This document shows, piece by piece, positions 25,282-32,776 of a stretch of 45,650 nucleotides of DNA (within the stretch, counting starts at the first letter, position 1; each line of letters opens with the position of its first letter). Under the pieces are notes generated by a model, which was not told the origin of the DNA, made no database searches, and saw only the letters and a list, made by a program, of their open reading frames with translations. The DNA is from UBA1258 sp963643225 (lineage in GTDB: Bacteria > Bacillota > Clostridia > Lachnospirales > Lachnospiraceae): positions 1-45,650 of the forward strand of contig CAVIIX010000013.1 of assembly GCA_963643225.1 (NCBI GenBank). Reading direction: 5' to 3'. The translations under genes were made by a program, and so were the position numbers.

Positions 25282-27288
25282 ATGAACAAAGAAAACTTTT
25301 CAAAACCCATAGAGCTTACGGATTTTACCGTTAAGGATGCCTTCTGGGAGCCTGAAATGGAGCTTGTGAGAACCGAGGTAATTCCCTATCAGTGGAATGC
25401 CTTGAACAATAACATTGAAGGCGCCACACCGAGTTTCTGTATGCACAATTACAAGGTGGCAGGTGAGCTAAACGAAGCAAGAATAAAATACGGTAAGGAC
25501 TATAAAAAGAAACCGATTCCTTCCTTCTGGGGGGTGTTCCCGGAAGCAGATGAAGATACAAGTGAAAAGTTCTACGGCTTTGTGTTTCAGGATTCGGATT
25601 TTTCAAAGTGGGTGGAGGCAGTTGCCTATTCACTTACAAGACATCCTGACAGGGAACTTGAAAAGACTGCCGACGAAGCTATTGACATAGTGGCAAAGGC
25701 TCAGCTTGAAAGCGGTTATTTAGACACCTTTTACAGCATTAATGATGAAGATAAAAAATTTACCAATTTACGTGATGCCCACGAGCTATACTGCTTTGGG
25801 CATTTAACGGAGGGCGCCGTTGCGTATTTTAAGGCAACAGGCAAGGATAAGCTTTTAAATGTGGCAAGAAAATACGCCGATTTCATCTTCAGTAAATTCG
25901 GTACTGAGGAAGGGAAAATTCATGGCTATCCCGGCCATGAAATTGCTGAAATGGCCTTGGTACGTCTGTATGAGGTTACCAATGATAAAAAATATTTAGA
26001 GCTTTCAAAATATTTTGTGGATGAAAGAGGAAAGCGCCCCTATTATTTTGATACAGAAGACGGAAGAAGCATTAAAAAGGGAGAAGAAAAGCTTGAACGC
26101 TACGCTTATCACCAGGCAAACAAGCCTGTAAGAGAACAGACAGAGGCTACCGGCCATGCTGTAAGAGCGGTTTATTTATACTCAGGAATGGCAGATGTAG
26201 CAAGACTTACAGAGGATGAGGCTCTGTTAAAGGCCTGTGACACACTCTTTGATAACATTACAAAAAAGCGAATGTATGTAACCGGCGGTATCGGCTCCAC
26301 CCACGAAGGTGAGGCCTTTACCTTCGATTACGATCTTCCCAACGATACCGCTTATTCCGAAACCTGTGCGGCTATCGGTTTATGTTTCTTTGGCAGAAGA
26401 ATGCTTGAAATAAAGCCTGACAGGAAATATTCGGATATATGTGAGCGTGCCCTCTATAATGCGGTTTTATCGGGTATGGCGTTAAACGGAAAAAGCTTTT
26501 TTTACGTAAATCCCTTGGAGGTAAATCCCGAGGCGTGCCTTAAGGACTCAAGAAAATTCCACGTAAAGCCCGTGCGTCAGAAATGGTTTGGATGCGCCTG
26601 CTGTCCTCCAAACATTGCGCGTTTAATAAGCTCAATTCCGATGTATGCTTATACAGAGAATGAAAATACGCTTTTTGCCCATTTATATATCGGCGGCATG
26701 GTAAATAAAAAATTTAAGGACGGAAACGTTAATTTTGAAATTACTTCAGGCTTCCCCTGGAACGGTGACGTTAAAATTAAGGCAAGCGGAAATTCTGTAA
26801 AGGGAACCCTTGCTTTAAGAATTCCTGAATGGAGTAAGGAAACTCCGATTATTAAGGGTGCTGTTGAAAAGGACGGATATTTATATATTACGCGTGACTG
26901 GAAGGAGGATGAAATTACACTTTCTTTTCCTATGGAAACAAAGCTTTTAATGGCAAATACAAGGGTAAGAGAGGATGCGGGAAGGCTGTGCGTTACGAAA
27001 GGTCCAATCGTCTACTGCCTTGAAGAAATCGATAACGGAAAGGATTTACAGACCCTTTTACTTGAAGCAGACAAGCCGATTTTTGACACTGAAATAGAAA
27101 TAGGCGGCGTTAAAATGACGGCTTTAAAGGCGTCCGGACTTAGAGTTAAGCCGTCAAAAGAAACCGATGACCTTTATATGGAATATTCTTTAGTAGAGGC
27201 AGATCCGGTAACACTTACCTTTGTACCCTATTATGCCTGGAATAACCGCGGCGAGGGAGAAATGACTGTGTGGGTATGGAAGGCTTAA
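25282..27288 (+). CDS. GH127 beta-L-arabinofuranosidase
   Basis: Predicted cytosolic retaining enzyme that releases L-arabinose from beta-linked arabino-oligosaccharides of plant glycoproteins or pectin. The 668-residue protein carries the Zn-dependent cysteine catalytic site of GH127 (HypBA1 type): YSETCAAIG gives E360 and C362, and FGCACCPPNIARL gives the likely nucleophile C440 and C441. E344, sixteen residues before E360, matches the spacing of the acid/base Glu in HypBA1. N-terminal strings such as FWGVFPEADEDTSEKFYGF fit an (alpha/alpha)6 barrel. No signal peptide. AAAGGA precedes the ATG. It stands outside the main uronate operon. Confidence 0.92.
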   Translation: MNKENFSKPIELTDFTVKDAFWEPEMELVRTEVIPYQWNALNNNIEGATPSFCMHNYKVAGELNEARIKYGKDYKKKPIPSFWGVFPEADEDTSEKFYGFVFQDSDFSKWVEAVAYSLTRHPDRELEKTADEAIDIVAKAQLESGYLDTFYSINDEDKKFTNLRDAHELYCFGHLTEGAVAYFKATGKDKLLNVARKYADFIFSKFGTEEGKIHGYPGHEIAEMALVRLYEVTNDKKYLELSKYFVDERGKRPYYFDTEDGRSIKKGEEKLERYAYHQANKPVREQTEATGHAVRAVYLYSGMADVARLTEDEALLKACDTLFDNITKKRMYVTGGIGSTHEGEAFTFDYDLPNDTAYSETCAAIGLCFFGRRMLEIKPDRKYSDICERALYNAVLSGMALNGKSFFYVNPLEVNPEACLKDSRKFHVKPVRQKWFGCACCPPNIARLISSIPMYAYTENENTLFAHLYIGGMVNKKFKDGNVNFEITSGFPWNGDVKIKASGNSVKGTLALRIPEWSKETPIIKGAVEKDGYLYITRDWKEDEITLSFPMETKLLMANTRVREDAGRLCVTKGPIVYCLEEIDNGKDLQTLLLEADKPIFDTEIEIGGVKMTALKASGLRVKPSKETDDLYMEYSLVEADPVTLTFVPYYAWNNRGEGEMTVWVWKA

Positions 27289-27304
27289 ATTGTGAGTATA
27301 CTTT

Positions 27305-27568
27305 TTAATCCTCTTCAATAACATGAAATTCAAGATAGTCAAAGGGCACGTCTTCAATAAAGGATTCCTTTCTGAAACGTGTCTTTGAATTTCTTTTAAA
27401 ATCCTTAATATTTGATTCAAGCCAAATGGGACGCTGCAGGTCAAATTCAAGGCACATTTTATCAAGTGCATTGAAGATTTTGTGGGTGCGGGTCTCATAA
27501 GAATAATCTTCAATTGTGATATCTTTAATTAAATGATTTTCTTTAAATAATTTTCCCCAGATTCTCAT
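27305..27568 (-). CDS. Small conserved protein of unknown function
   Basis: An 87-residue basic-acidic mix beginning MRIWGKLFKENHLIKDITIED and ending FDYLEFHVIEED. I recall similar proteins in many Lachnospiraceae but no assigned function. There is no signal peptide or membrane segment. The ATG at 27568 has no ribosome binding site; a TATAAT box ends 6 bases before it, so the mRNA is probably leaderless. An in-frame GTG at 27601 would add 11 residues but overlaps the -35 box. It is convergent to the GH127 gene, 16 bases apart. Confidence 0.7.
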   Translation of the reverse strand: MRIWGKLFKENHLIKDITIEDYSYETRTHKIFNALDKMCLEFDLQRPIWLESNIKDFKRNSKTRFRKESFIEDVPFDYLEFHVIEED

Positions 27569-27574
27569 GCGAAT

Positions 27575-27603
27575 ATTATAGGCTTTTAAGGGCGTTGTCA
27601 CAA
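27575..27603 (-). promoter_or_regulatory. Promoter abutting the start of the small conserved gene
   Basis: On the minus strand, TTGTGA (27603-27598), a 17-base spacer and a perfect TATAAT (27580-27575), then ATTCGC and ATG. Standard geometry would place the first transcribed base at or next to the A of ATG. Confidence 0.65.
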
Positions 27604-27652
27604 GACATTTTTACTTTTCGCTAATTGACTCATGTCAAAATGATTGCATACG

Positions 27653-27682
27653 TTGCTCAGTCTGTTGAATTTGTGATATACT
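27653..27682 (+). promoter_or_regulatory. Extended -10 promoter of the alarmone synthetase operon
   Basis: TTGCTC (27653-27658), 18 bases and TATACT (27677-27682) preceded by TGA. The same TGTGATATACT string occurs in the NlpC/P60 promoter. Confidence 0.5.
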
Positions 27683-27704
27683 TAACTGGAACGGATAAAG
27701 TGAA

Positions 27705-27731
27705 GAGTGTGGAAGGTCAATTTCCACACTC
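27705..27731 (+). promoter_or_regulatory. Leader hairpin before the alarmone synthetase gene
   Basis: GAGTGTGGAA pairs perfectly with TTCCACACTC around a loop of about seven bases in the 5' leader. It has no T-run and ends 23 bases before ATG; it may stabilise or regulate the mRNA. Confidence 0.55.
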
Positions 27732-27754
27732 GAATAATGTAAGCGGGGAAAATA

Positions 27755-28402
27755 ATGGAAGACACAAACGCACGAAACAGCGAAGTGCAGACCTGGAACG
27801 AGGTCACACTGGTATACTCAAGCGCGCTTAAACAGATAAATACAAAGCTTGAAATCTTAAACGATGAATTTCAGCATGTGCACCAGTACAATCCTATTGA
27901 ACACATTAAATCACGTATCAAGACGCCTGAAAGCATTGTTAAAAAATTAAAGAAATACGGTCAGGAATCCACTATTGAAAACATGGTGGCATACGTTAAC
28001 GATATTGCGGGAATAAGAGTCATCTGCTCCTTTACAAGCGATATTTACAGAATTGCCGAAATGATTTCCAATCAGTCTGACGTTAAGGTGATAGAGGTAA
28101 GGGACTATCTAAAAAATCCAAAGCCCTCTGGTTACATGAGCTATCACATGCTTGTGACCATTCCGGTTTACCTTTCAGACAGAATCGTTGACACAAAGGT
28201 TGAAATTCAGATAAGAACCGTAGCAATGGATTTCTGGGCCAGCCTTGAACATAAGATTAATTATAAATTCGAAGGCAATGTCCCTGAAGATATAAGAAAA
28301 GATCTGGTAGAATGTGCTCAGATGGTATCAAAGCTTGATGACAGAATGCTTACTCTTAACGAAGAGGTACAGAAGCTTGAGCTTGATTCCATGTATGGCT
28401 GA
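27755..28402 (+). CDS. Small alarmone synthetase (RelP/YwaC-type)
   Basis: Predicted single-domain (p)ppGpp synthetase, transferring pyrophosphate from ATP to GDP or GTP during stress. At 215 residues it has the synthetase size without hydrolase or C-terminal regulatory domains. Family motifs are RIKTPESIVKKLKKYG, VNDIAGIRVICSF, KPSGYMSYHM and VEIQIRTVAMDFWASLEHKI. GGGGAAAA serves as a weak ribosome binding site. Two genes follow closely: a coiled-coil membrane protein (13-31 bases later) and a flavin reductase. Confidence 0.93.
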   Translation: MEDTNARNSEVQTWNEVTLVYSSALKQINTKLEILNDEFQHVHQYNPIEHIKSRIKTPESIVKKLKKYGQESTIENMVAYVNDIAGIRVICSFTSDIYRIAEMISNQSDVKVIEVRDYLKNPKPSGYMSYHMLVTIPVYLSDRIVDTKVEIQIRTVAMDFWASLEHKINYKFEGNVPEDIRKDLVECAQMVSKLDDRMLTLNEEVQKLELDSMYG

Positions 28403-28433
28403 TTGAGGATACAATATGTTTGGAGGAAAATTT

Positions 28434-28982
28434 ATGGACAGTTTTATGGATAAGCTTGCAGAAAAATTTGCACCTACGGAAGCCATTAAGGCTAATTCAG
28501 AAGCAGATGCAAGACAGCTGGAAGCTTATAAGGAAAGAGTATCGGAGCTTGAAAAGGCAGTTTCCGACATGCGCAGATTAAGCCTTAAATGTGTTGAGAC
28601 CAACGAGGCAACAGGTCAGCTTGTACAGGGTGCTATTGAAAAGATCGAAGAAGTGAAGGGCGAAGGCGGTTCTTATTCAGAGGCCGATTTAGACAAAATC
28701 CTTTCAGAACTTGAAAATTTAAAGACTTCCATCAACGATGCCTTTAAAAACGCCCAGGAAGAAACACATAAGGAAAATGTAAGAGTATACAGAAACGTTC
28801 AGGCAGCAGTAGTGGAAGAATTAAAGCAGCAGTCTGAAGCAATTGCTCTTCAGCATATGCACATCGAAAAAAAAATGAAGGGTGTCAAGCCCTGCGCTAT
28901 AATTGCCCTTGTATTTGGCGGCATTACAATGGCAGCAATGATAGGATGCTTAATTTATTTAATTTTAATGATGGGCTTATAA
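28434..28982 (+). CDS. Coiled-coil protein with C-terminal membrane anchor, unknown function
   Basis: About 182 residues, no family recognised. It is highly charged, with likely coiled coils near 20-50 (EADARQLEAYKERVSELEKA), 75-105 and 120-150, ending in one hydrophobic segment (about 155-180: CAIIALVFGGITMAAMIGC) and a very short tail. This is the layout of a tail-anchored cytosolic protein. The ATG at 28434 has GGAGG 7 bases upstream; an ATG at 28416 with GAGG upstream would add six residues. It follows the alarmone synthetase and precedes the flavin reductase by one base, so co-expression is likely. Confidence 0.75.
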   Translation: MDSFMDKLAEKFAPTEAIKANSEADARQLEAYKERVSELEKAVSDMRRLSLKCVETNEATGQLVQGAIEKIEEVKGEGGSYSEADLDKILSELENLKTSINDAFKNAQEETHKENVRVYRNVQAAVVEELKQQSEAIALQHMHIEKKMKGVKPCAIIALVFGGITMAAMIGCLIYLILMMGL

Positions 28983-28983
28983 T

Positions 28984-29547
28984 ATGGGAAAAGTTGATTT
29001 TAAACCGGGCAATATGCTATACCCTTTGCCTGTTGTAATGGTATCGGTTCGGGATAAAAACGGTAAAGATAACATTATTACACTGGCCTGGGCAGGCACA
29101 ATAAATTCAGACCCCGCAATGGTGTCGATTTCTGTTAGAAAGGAACGTTACAGCTATCCGATTTTAATTGAGTCTAAGGAATTCTGTGTTAACCTTACCA
29201 ATAAGGATTTAGCCTTTGCAACAGACCTGTGCGGGGTTAAATCCGGCAGAGACACGGATAAATTTAAGGCGGCAAGGCTTACTAAAGAGCCCTGCAGCAA
29301 TATTAAGGCCTCCATGATAAAGGAAAGTCCCGTTAACATTGAATGTAAGGTCACTAAAACAGAAGATTTAGGCAGTCACACTATCTTTTACGGAGAAGTG
29401 GTGGCAGTTCACGTAGACGATAAATACATGGATGAAAAGGGCACCTTCCATTTTGAAGCCTGCGACCCTATTGCCTATTCTCACGGTAAATATTACACTC
29501 TTGGCGAAAATATCGGTAAATTCGGCTATTCCGTGCAAAAAAAATAA
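28984..29547 (+). CDS. Flavin reductase-like (flavoredoxin) protein
   Basis: Predicted FMN-binding split-barrel protein of 187 residues. The N-terminal region MLYPLPVVMVSVRDKNGKDN is followed by ITLAWAGTINSDPAMVSISV, the usual flavin-contact segment, and RYSYPILIESKEFCVNL. The later NIECKVTKTEDLGSHTIFYGEV is typical of this family. It could move electrons between NAD(P)H-reduced flavin and a partner. It starts one base after the preceding stop with no strong ribosome binding site, suggesting translational coupling. Repeat copy 2 begins just after its stop. Confidence 0.88.
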   Translation: MGKVDFKPGNMLYPLPVVMVSVRDKNGKDNIITLAWAGTINSDPAMVSISVRKERYSYPILIESKEFCVNLTNKDLAFATDLCGVKSGRDTDKFKAARLTKEPCSNIKASMIKESPVNIECKVTKTEDLGSHTIFYGEVVAVHVDDKYMDEKGTFHFEACDPIAYSHGKYYTLGENIGKFGYSVQKK

Positions 29548-29554
29548 AGATTTT

Positions 29555-29714
29555 TCAAACGAAACTAACGCGCCGAGCGCGGTCGCCTTGGCGACGTATA
29601 CCTTACGTTTGAGTGCGCATCCTTGGCACGTAGTGCCGCTTTTAGTAGAGCCGTAGCGAAGCAAATTGCGAATATCATTGACCTATAGGGAATTGCAGCG
29701 CAATTTCCTATAGG
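29555..29714 (+). repeat. Modular intergenic repeat, copy 2 (modules C-D-E)
   Basis: A first stem pairs TCAAACG (29555-29561) with CGTTTGA (29606-29612) around a nested GTCGCC-TT-GGCGAC. Modules C and D (29625-29682) match copy 1 at 57 of 58 bases. Module E (29682-29714) is a hairpin of about 15 pairs with CCTATAGG at both ends and the loop AGC. It lies between the flavin reductase and the convergent dinB-type gene. CCTATAGG is itself palindromic. Confidence 0.85.
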
Positions 29715-29718
29715 TAAA

Positions 29719-29746
29719 TAAAAAGGAGTTTATAATCCTTTTTTTA
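29719..29746. terminator. Terminator between the flavin reductase and dinB-type genes
   Basis: AAAAAGGA pairs with TCCTTTTT around a short AT-rich loop, followed by more T. It overlaps the stop codon region of the minus-strand polymerase gene. Confidence 0.6.
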
Positions 29747-30944
29747 TTGCACTTTCTCCGAATTTTTCCCTGGCCTCTCTCATAAAAGCATCAAGCCTTT
29801 TGTCTTTTTCACTTTCCTTTTTTGCTTCATGGGATTCATTTAAATTAAATAAAGAGTCTTCTGAAAACAAACTTAGCTGATAGGGGGCATCCGGGTGTAT
29901 AAGCTTGCCTGCCCGCACTCCTAAAAGTCTTATGGGTTCTCCGTTCCAGAGACTGTCAAAAAGCTCCAGGGCAACTCTGTGTATGGCCTTTGAGGTCTCT
30001 ATGAAGGATGCTGTGGCACGCTGGCGGGAATAGCTTTTAAAATCTGCATATTTTATTTCCACTCTCACCTGACAAGCTAAAAAATTTTCTTTATACATAC
30101 GATTGGCAACAGATTCAGATAAAGAAAGTAACACCCTTGAAGCTTCTTCACGGGTGAGGATGTCTTTTGGCGGAGTGGTGGAATTACCTATTCCCTTACT
30201 TTCCGGAGGCTCTGTCACAACGCCTGAATTATCGATGCCATTTGCAAACTGCCAAAGGGTGATGCCATGACTTTTTAAATGGGACGTAAGAATGTCAACG
30301 TCCGTATTTGCAAGCTCGCCGATTGTAAAGATACCTAGCTTGTTTAAAGTGGCCTCTGCGGATTTACCGCACAAGAATAAATCTCCTACGGGAAGGGGCC
30401 ACATTTTGTCTTTTATTTCAAAACTGAAAAGTGTATGGGTCCTGTCCGGCTTTTGAAAATCAGAAGCCATCTTTGCAAGGACCTTTCTATCCGAAATGCC
30501 GATGTTAACGCTAAAACCGTACCTGGCTTTGATTTCACTTCTGATATAATCGGCGGCGGCGACAGGGCTTTCATACATATGGGCTATAGGGGTAAAGTCC
30601 ATGTAGACTTCATCGATTGAAGCCTGCTCAATGTCGTTGGTCAATGTATAAAGAAAATCTATGAAGGCGTGACTCATTTTTGAATACAAATTAAAGTCAG
30701 GCGGATAAATTAAAAGCTTTGGGCACTTTCTTACAGCACTTACCACAGGCTCTGCGTTAAGGATGCCATATTTTTTGGCAAGCATGGACCGGGCCGTCAC
30801 GATGCCGTGCCTTGAGTCCGTGTCGCCACCTATAACGGCAGGCACTTCACGCAAGTCTATGGGATTCCCCTTTTTTAATTCATCCACCGCCGTCCAGCTT
30901 AAAAATGCGGAATTTACGTCGATGTGAAAAAATATTTTATCCAT
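29730..30944 (-). CDS. dinB: DinB-like Y-family DNA polymerase (Pol IV type)
   Basis: Translesion DNA polymerase of 404 residues, the second Y-family enzyme in the window. The catalytic pocket is intact: D9 in FFHIDVNSAFLSW, with D111 and E112 in ASIDEVYMDF. The steric-gate position aligns with F14. VNIGISDRKVLAKMASDFQKP is the Pol IV finger-thumb region. QLSLF (356-360) is a sliding-clamp motif and is followed by a charged Lys/Glu tail. GAGG lies about 7 bases before the ATG. A near-consensus LexA-type box just upstream suggests SOS control. Confidence 0.93.
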   Translation of the reverse strand: MDKIFFHIDVNSAFLSWTAVDELKKGNPIDLREVPAVIGGDTDSRHGIVTARSMLAKKYGILNAEPVVSAVRKCPKLLIYPPDFNLYSKMSHAFIDFLYTLTNDIEQASIDEVYMDFTPIAHMYESPVAAADYIRSEIKARYGFSVNIGISDRKVLAKMASDFQKPDRTHTLFSFEIKDKMWPLPVGDLFLCGKSAEATLNKLGIFTIGELANTDVDILTSHLKSHGITLWQFANGIDNSGVVTEPPESKGIGNSTTPPKDILTREEASRVLLSLSESVANRMYKENFLACQVRVEIKYADFKSYSRQRATASFIETSKAIHRVALELFDSLWNGEPIRLLGVRAGKLIHPDAPYQLSLFSEDSLFNLNESHEAKKESEKDKRLDAFMREAREKFGESAIKKGL

Positions 30945-30953
30945 TCAGAACCT

Positions 30954-30967
30954 CGAACGTATGTACT
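30954..30967. promoter_or_regulatory. Candidate LexA (SOS) box upstream of dinB-type gene
   Basis: CGAACGTATGTACT matches the Firmicutes consensus CGAACRNRYGTTYC at 12 of 14 positions; the mismatches are in the right half. It lies between the promoter and the start codon, over the expected transcription start. Confidence 0.5.
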
Positions 30968-30973
30968 AAAGAA

Positions 30974-31002
30974 ACTATATCATACTTTCGCAGACTTTAC
31001 AA
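30974..31002 (-). promoter_or_regulatory. Promoter of the dinB-type gene
   Basis: On the minus strand, TTGTAA (31002-30997), a 17-base spacer and TATAGT (30979-30974). Confidence 0.65.
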
Positions 31003-31090
31003 TCAAAGCAAATATTGGTAAAATAACAAAGGTGTTATGAGGGCTTTAAAATTTCGATGTAAATCGTTCACTATATTATAGGTTATACAA

Positions 31091-32683
31091 ATGGTACTAA
31101 TTTCCCGTTATCATAAAAAATGTAAAGTTGCATATTTGCGCGTAGGGGTTATCGCTATTGCCCTAAGCGCTCTTTTTATGCCCACAATTAAGCCTGTTAA
31201 GAGCGTCGGCGACAACATTTACACACTCTTTGTAAACGGAAAAGAGATGGGTAAGGTTGAAAACGAAGATATCGCTGATAAGCTTTTAAGCGAAGCAAGA
31301 AGACATGTGTCAGGGGCAAGCGCAGATATTGTTTTAATTGATGCAAAGACAGAAGTTAAGGGAAGCGAGGTTTTGATAGGTAAGACTGATAACGAAAACC
31401 TTGTGCTTGCCAATATTATTACCGAATATAAGGCTTCGGTTAAAGAAACCATGCAGCATTCATATACGGTCAAGATTGACGACTACATGGTGAATGTATC
31501 AAGTGCCGAGGAGGTTGTGGAGCTTTTGGAAGCATCCATAGACAGATATACCGGAGAAGGACTTTTTTCCGTTGCCCTTACAAGTGATGATAACAGAGAG
31601 CTACCGGTATTCGTTCCTACAATTGTAAAAAATTCCGTAGAAGAAGAGACAACAGATGCTGTAAAAGCAAGTGAATATCTTGATAATGACGGTATTTATC
31701 ATGCTTTTGATGCTATCTTTGAAAATCTTACAGAGGACAAAACCAAGGGCTTTGAGGATTACGAATACGGCATCACAAATGTTTCTTTTGCAGACGAAGT
31801 GGAAGTGGTGGAATCCTATCTTCCGGAAAGCCAGATTGTAAGTTTAAAGGCTGCAATCGATGATGTTACAAAGGATAAAGAAGAAAAGACCATTTACGAG
31901 GTTGTATCCGGTGATACACTTTCGTCAATTTCTAATAAAACAGGGATTTCCATTGATGAAATCATAGAATTAAACGATAACCTTACAAGCACAAGCTCGC
32001 TTATACGAGTAGGAGACCGACTGACGATTACGGTACCTCAGCCAGAGCTTTCGGTTAACAGAGAGGAACTTGTGTATTATGAAGGCACCTATGAAGCGGA
32101 TGTGATTTATAAATACAACGATTCCTGGTATTCAACCACTCAGGTGACATTACAGGAACCTTCTTCAGGCTACCATAAGGCGGTTGAAAAGGTTTCGTAT
32201 TTAAACAACAATCAGGTGTCTTCCGAGGTTATCATGGAAGAAATCGTGGTTGAAGCTATTCCTAAGATTATTGAAAAAGGTACAAAGATACCTCCTACAT
32301 ACATTAAGCCTATTTCGGGTGGTATAATTACCGATGGTTACGGTTCAAGAAATGCCATCATTGCGGGTATGTCCACTTTCCATAAGGCGGTTGACTGGGG
32401 TATCAGATCCGGCTCTACGGTTGTGGCATCCTGTGGCGGTACAGTTACGCAGGCAGGGTGGCTTGGTACTTACGGTTATGTTATTTTCATTAACCATCCG
32501 GATGGTAAACAGACCAGGTACGCCCACTTAAGTAAGATTTACGTTAATGTCGGCGATTATGTATATCAGGGTCAGAAGATTGCGCTTTCGGGCAATACCG
32601 GTGCTTCCACAGGCCCTCACCTGCATTTTGAAATGCGTATAAACGGCACGGCGGTTAACCCTCTTAAATACCTGTCCTACTAA
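31091..32683 (+). CDS. Cell-wall M23 metallopeptidase with LysM and G5 domains
   Basis: Predicted membrane-anchored peptidoglycan endopeptidase, 530 residues. A basic N-terminus (ISRYHKKCK) is followed by a signal anchor (about 15-32). A long charged region leads to a LysM domain (about 275-325: EVVSGDTLSSISNKTGISID), a G5-like domain (about 325-400) and a C-terminal M23 domain. Zinc ligands are H431 and D435 in FHKAVDWG and H512 in HLHFE; H510 is the catalytic histidine. The start codon has no visible ribosome binding site, and a TATTAT box ends 11 bases upstream, so the leader may be very short. murA follows with its own promoter. Confidence 0.9.
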   Translation: MVLISRYHKKCKVAYLRVGVIAIALSALFMPTIKPVKSVGDNIYTLFVNGKEMGKVENEDIADKLLSEARRHVSGASADIVLIDAKTEVKGSEVLIGKTDNENLVLANIITEYKASVKETMQHSYTVKIDDYMVNVSSAEEVVELLEASIDRYTGEGLFSVALTSDDNRELPVFVPTIVKNSVEEETTDAVKASEYLDNDGIYHAFDAIFENLTEDKTKGFEDYEYGITNVSFADEVEVVESYLPESQIVSLKAAIDDVTKDKEEKTIYEVVSGDTLSSISNKTGISIDEIIELNDNLTSTSSLIRVGDRLTITVPQPELSVNREELVYYEGTYEADVIYKYNDSWYSTTQVTLQEPSSGYHKAVEKVSYLNNNQVSSEVIMEEIVVEAIPKIIEKGTKIPPTYIKPISGGIITDGYGSRNAIIAGMSTFHKAVDWGIRSGSTVVASCGGTVTQAGWLGTYGYVIFINHPDGKQTRYAHLSKIYVNVGDYVYQGQKIALSGNTGASTGPHLHFEMRINGTAVNPLKYLSY

Positions 32684-32697
32684 CAGGAGTGTCGTTT

Positions 32698-32726
32698 TTG
32701 ACAAAACAGTTCTTTTGTGGTATACC
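32698..32726 (+). promoter_or_regulatory. Promoter of murA
   Basis: A perfect TTGACA (32698-32703), a 17-base spacer and TATACC (32721-32726). Confidence 0.75.
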
Positions 32727-32776
32727 TTAATAGTTGCTTAAGGAAATTTTAACCAATAATTTGGATGGATATAAAG

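Noticed and set aside
27755..28982. Alarmone synthetase and following gene as a toxin-antitoxin (toxSAS) pair
   Set aside because: The synthetase resembles housekeeping RelP/YwaC enzymes, and the neighbour is a membrane coiled-coil protein rather than a small neutralising antitoxin, with a third metabolic gene in the same unit.
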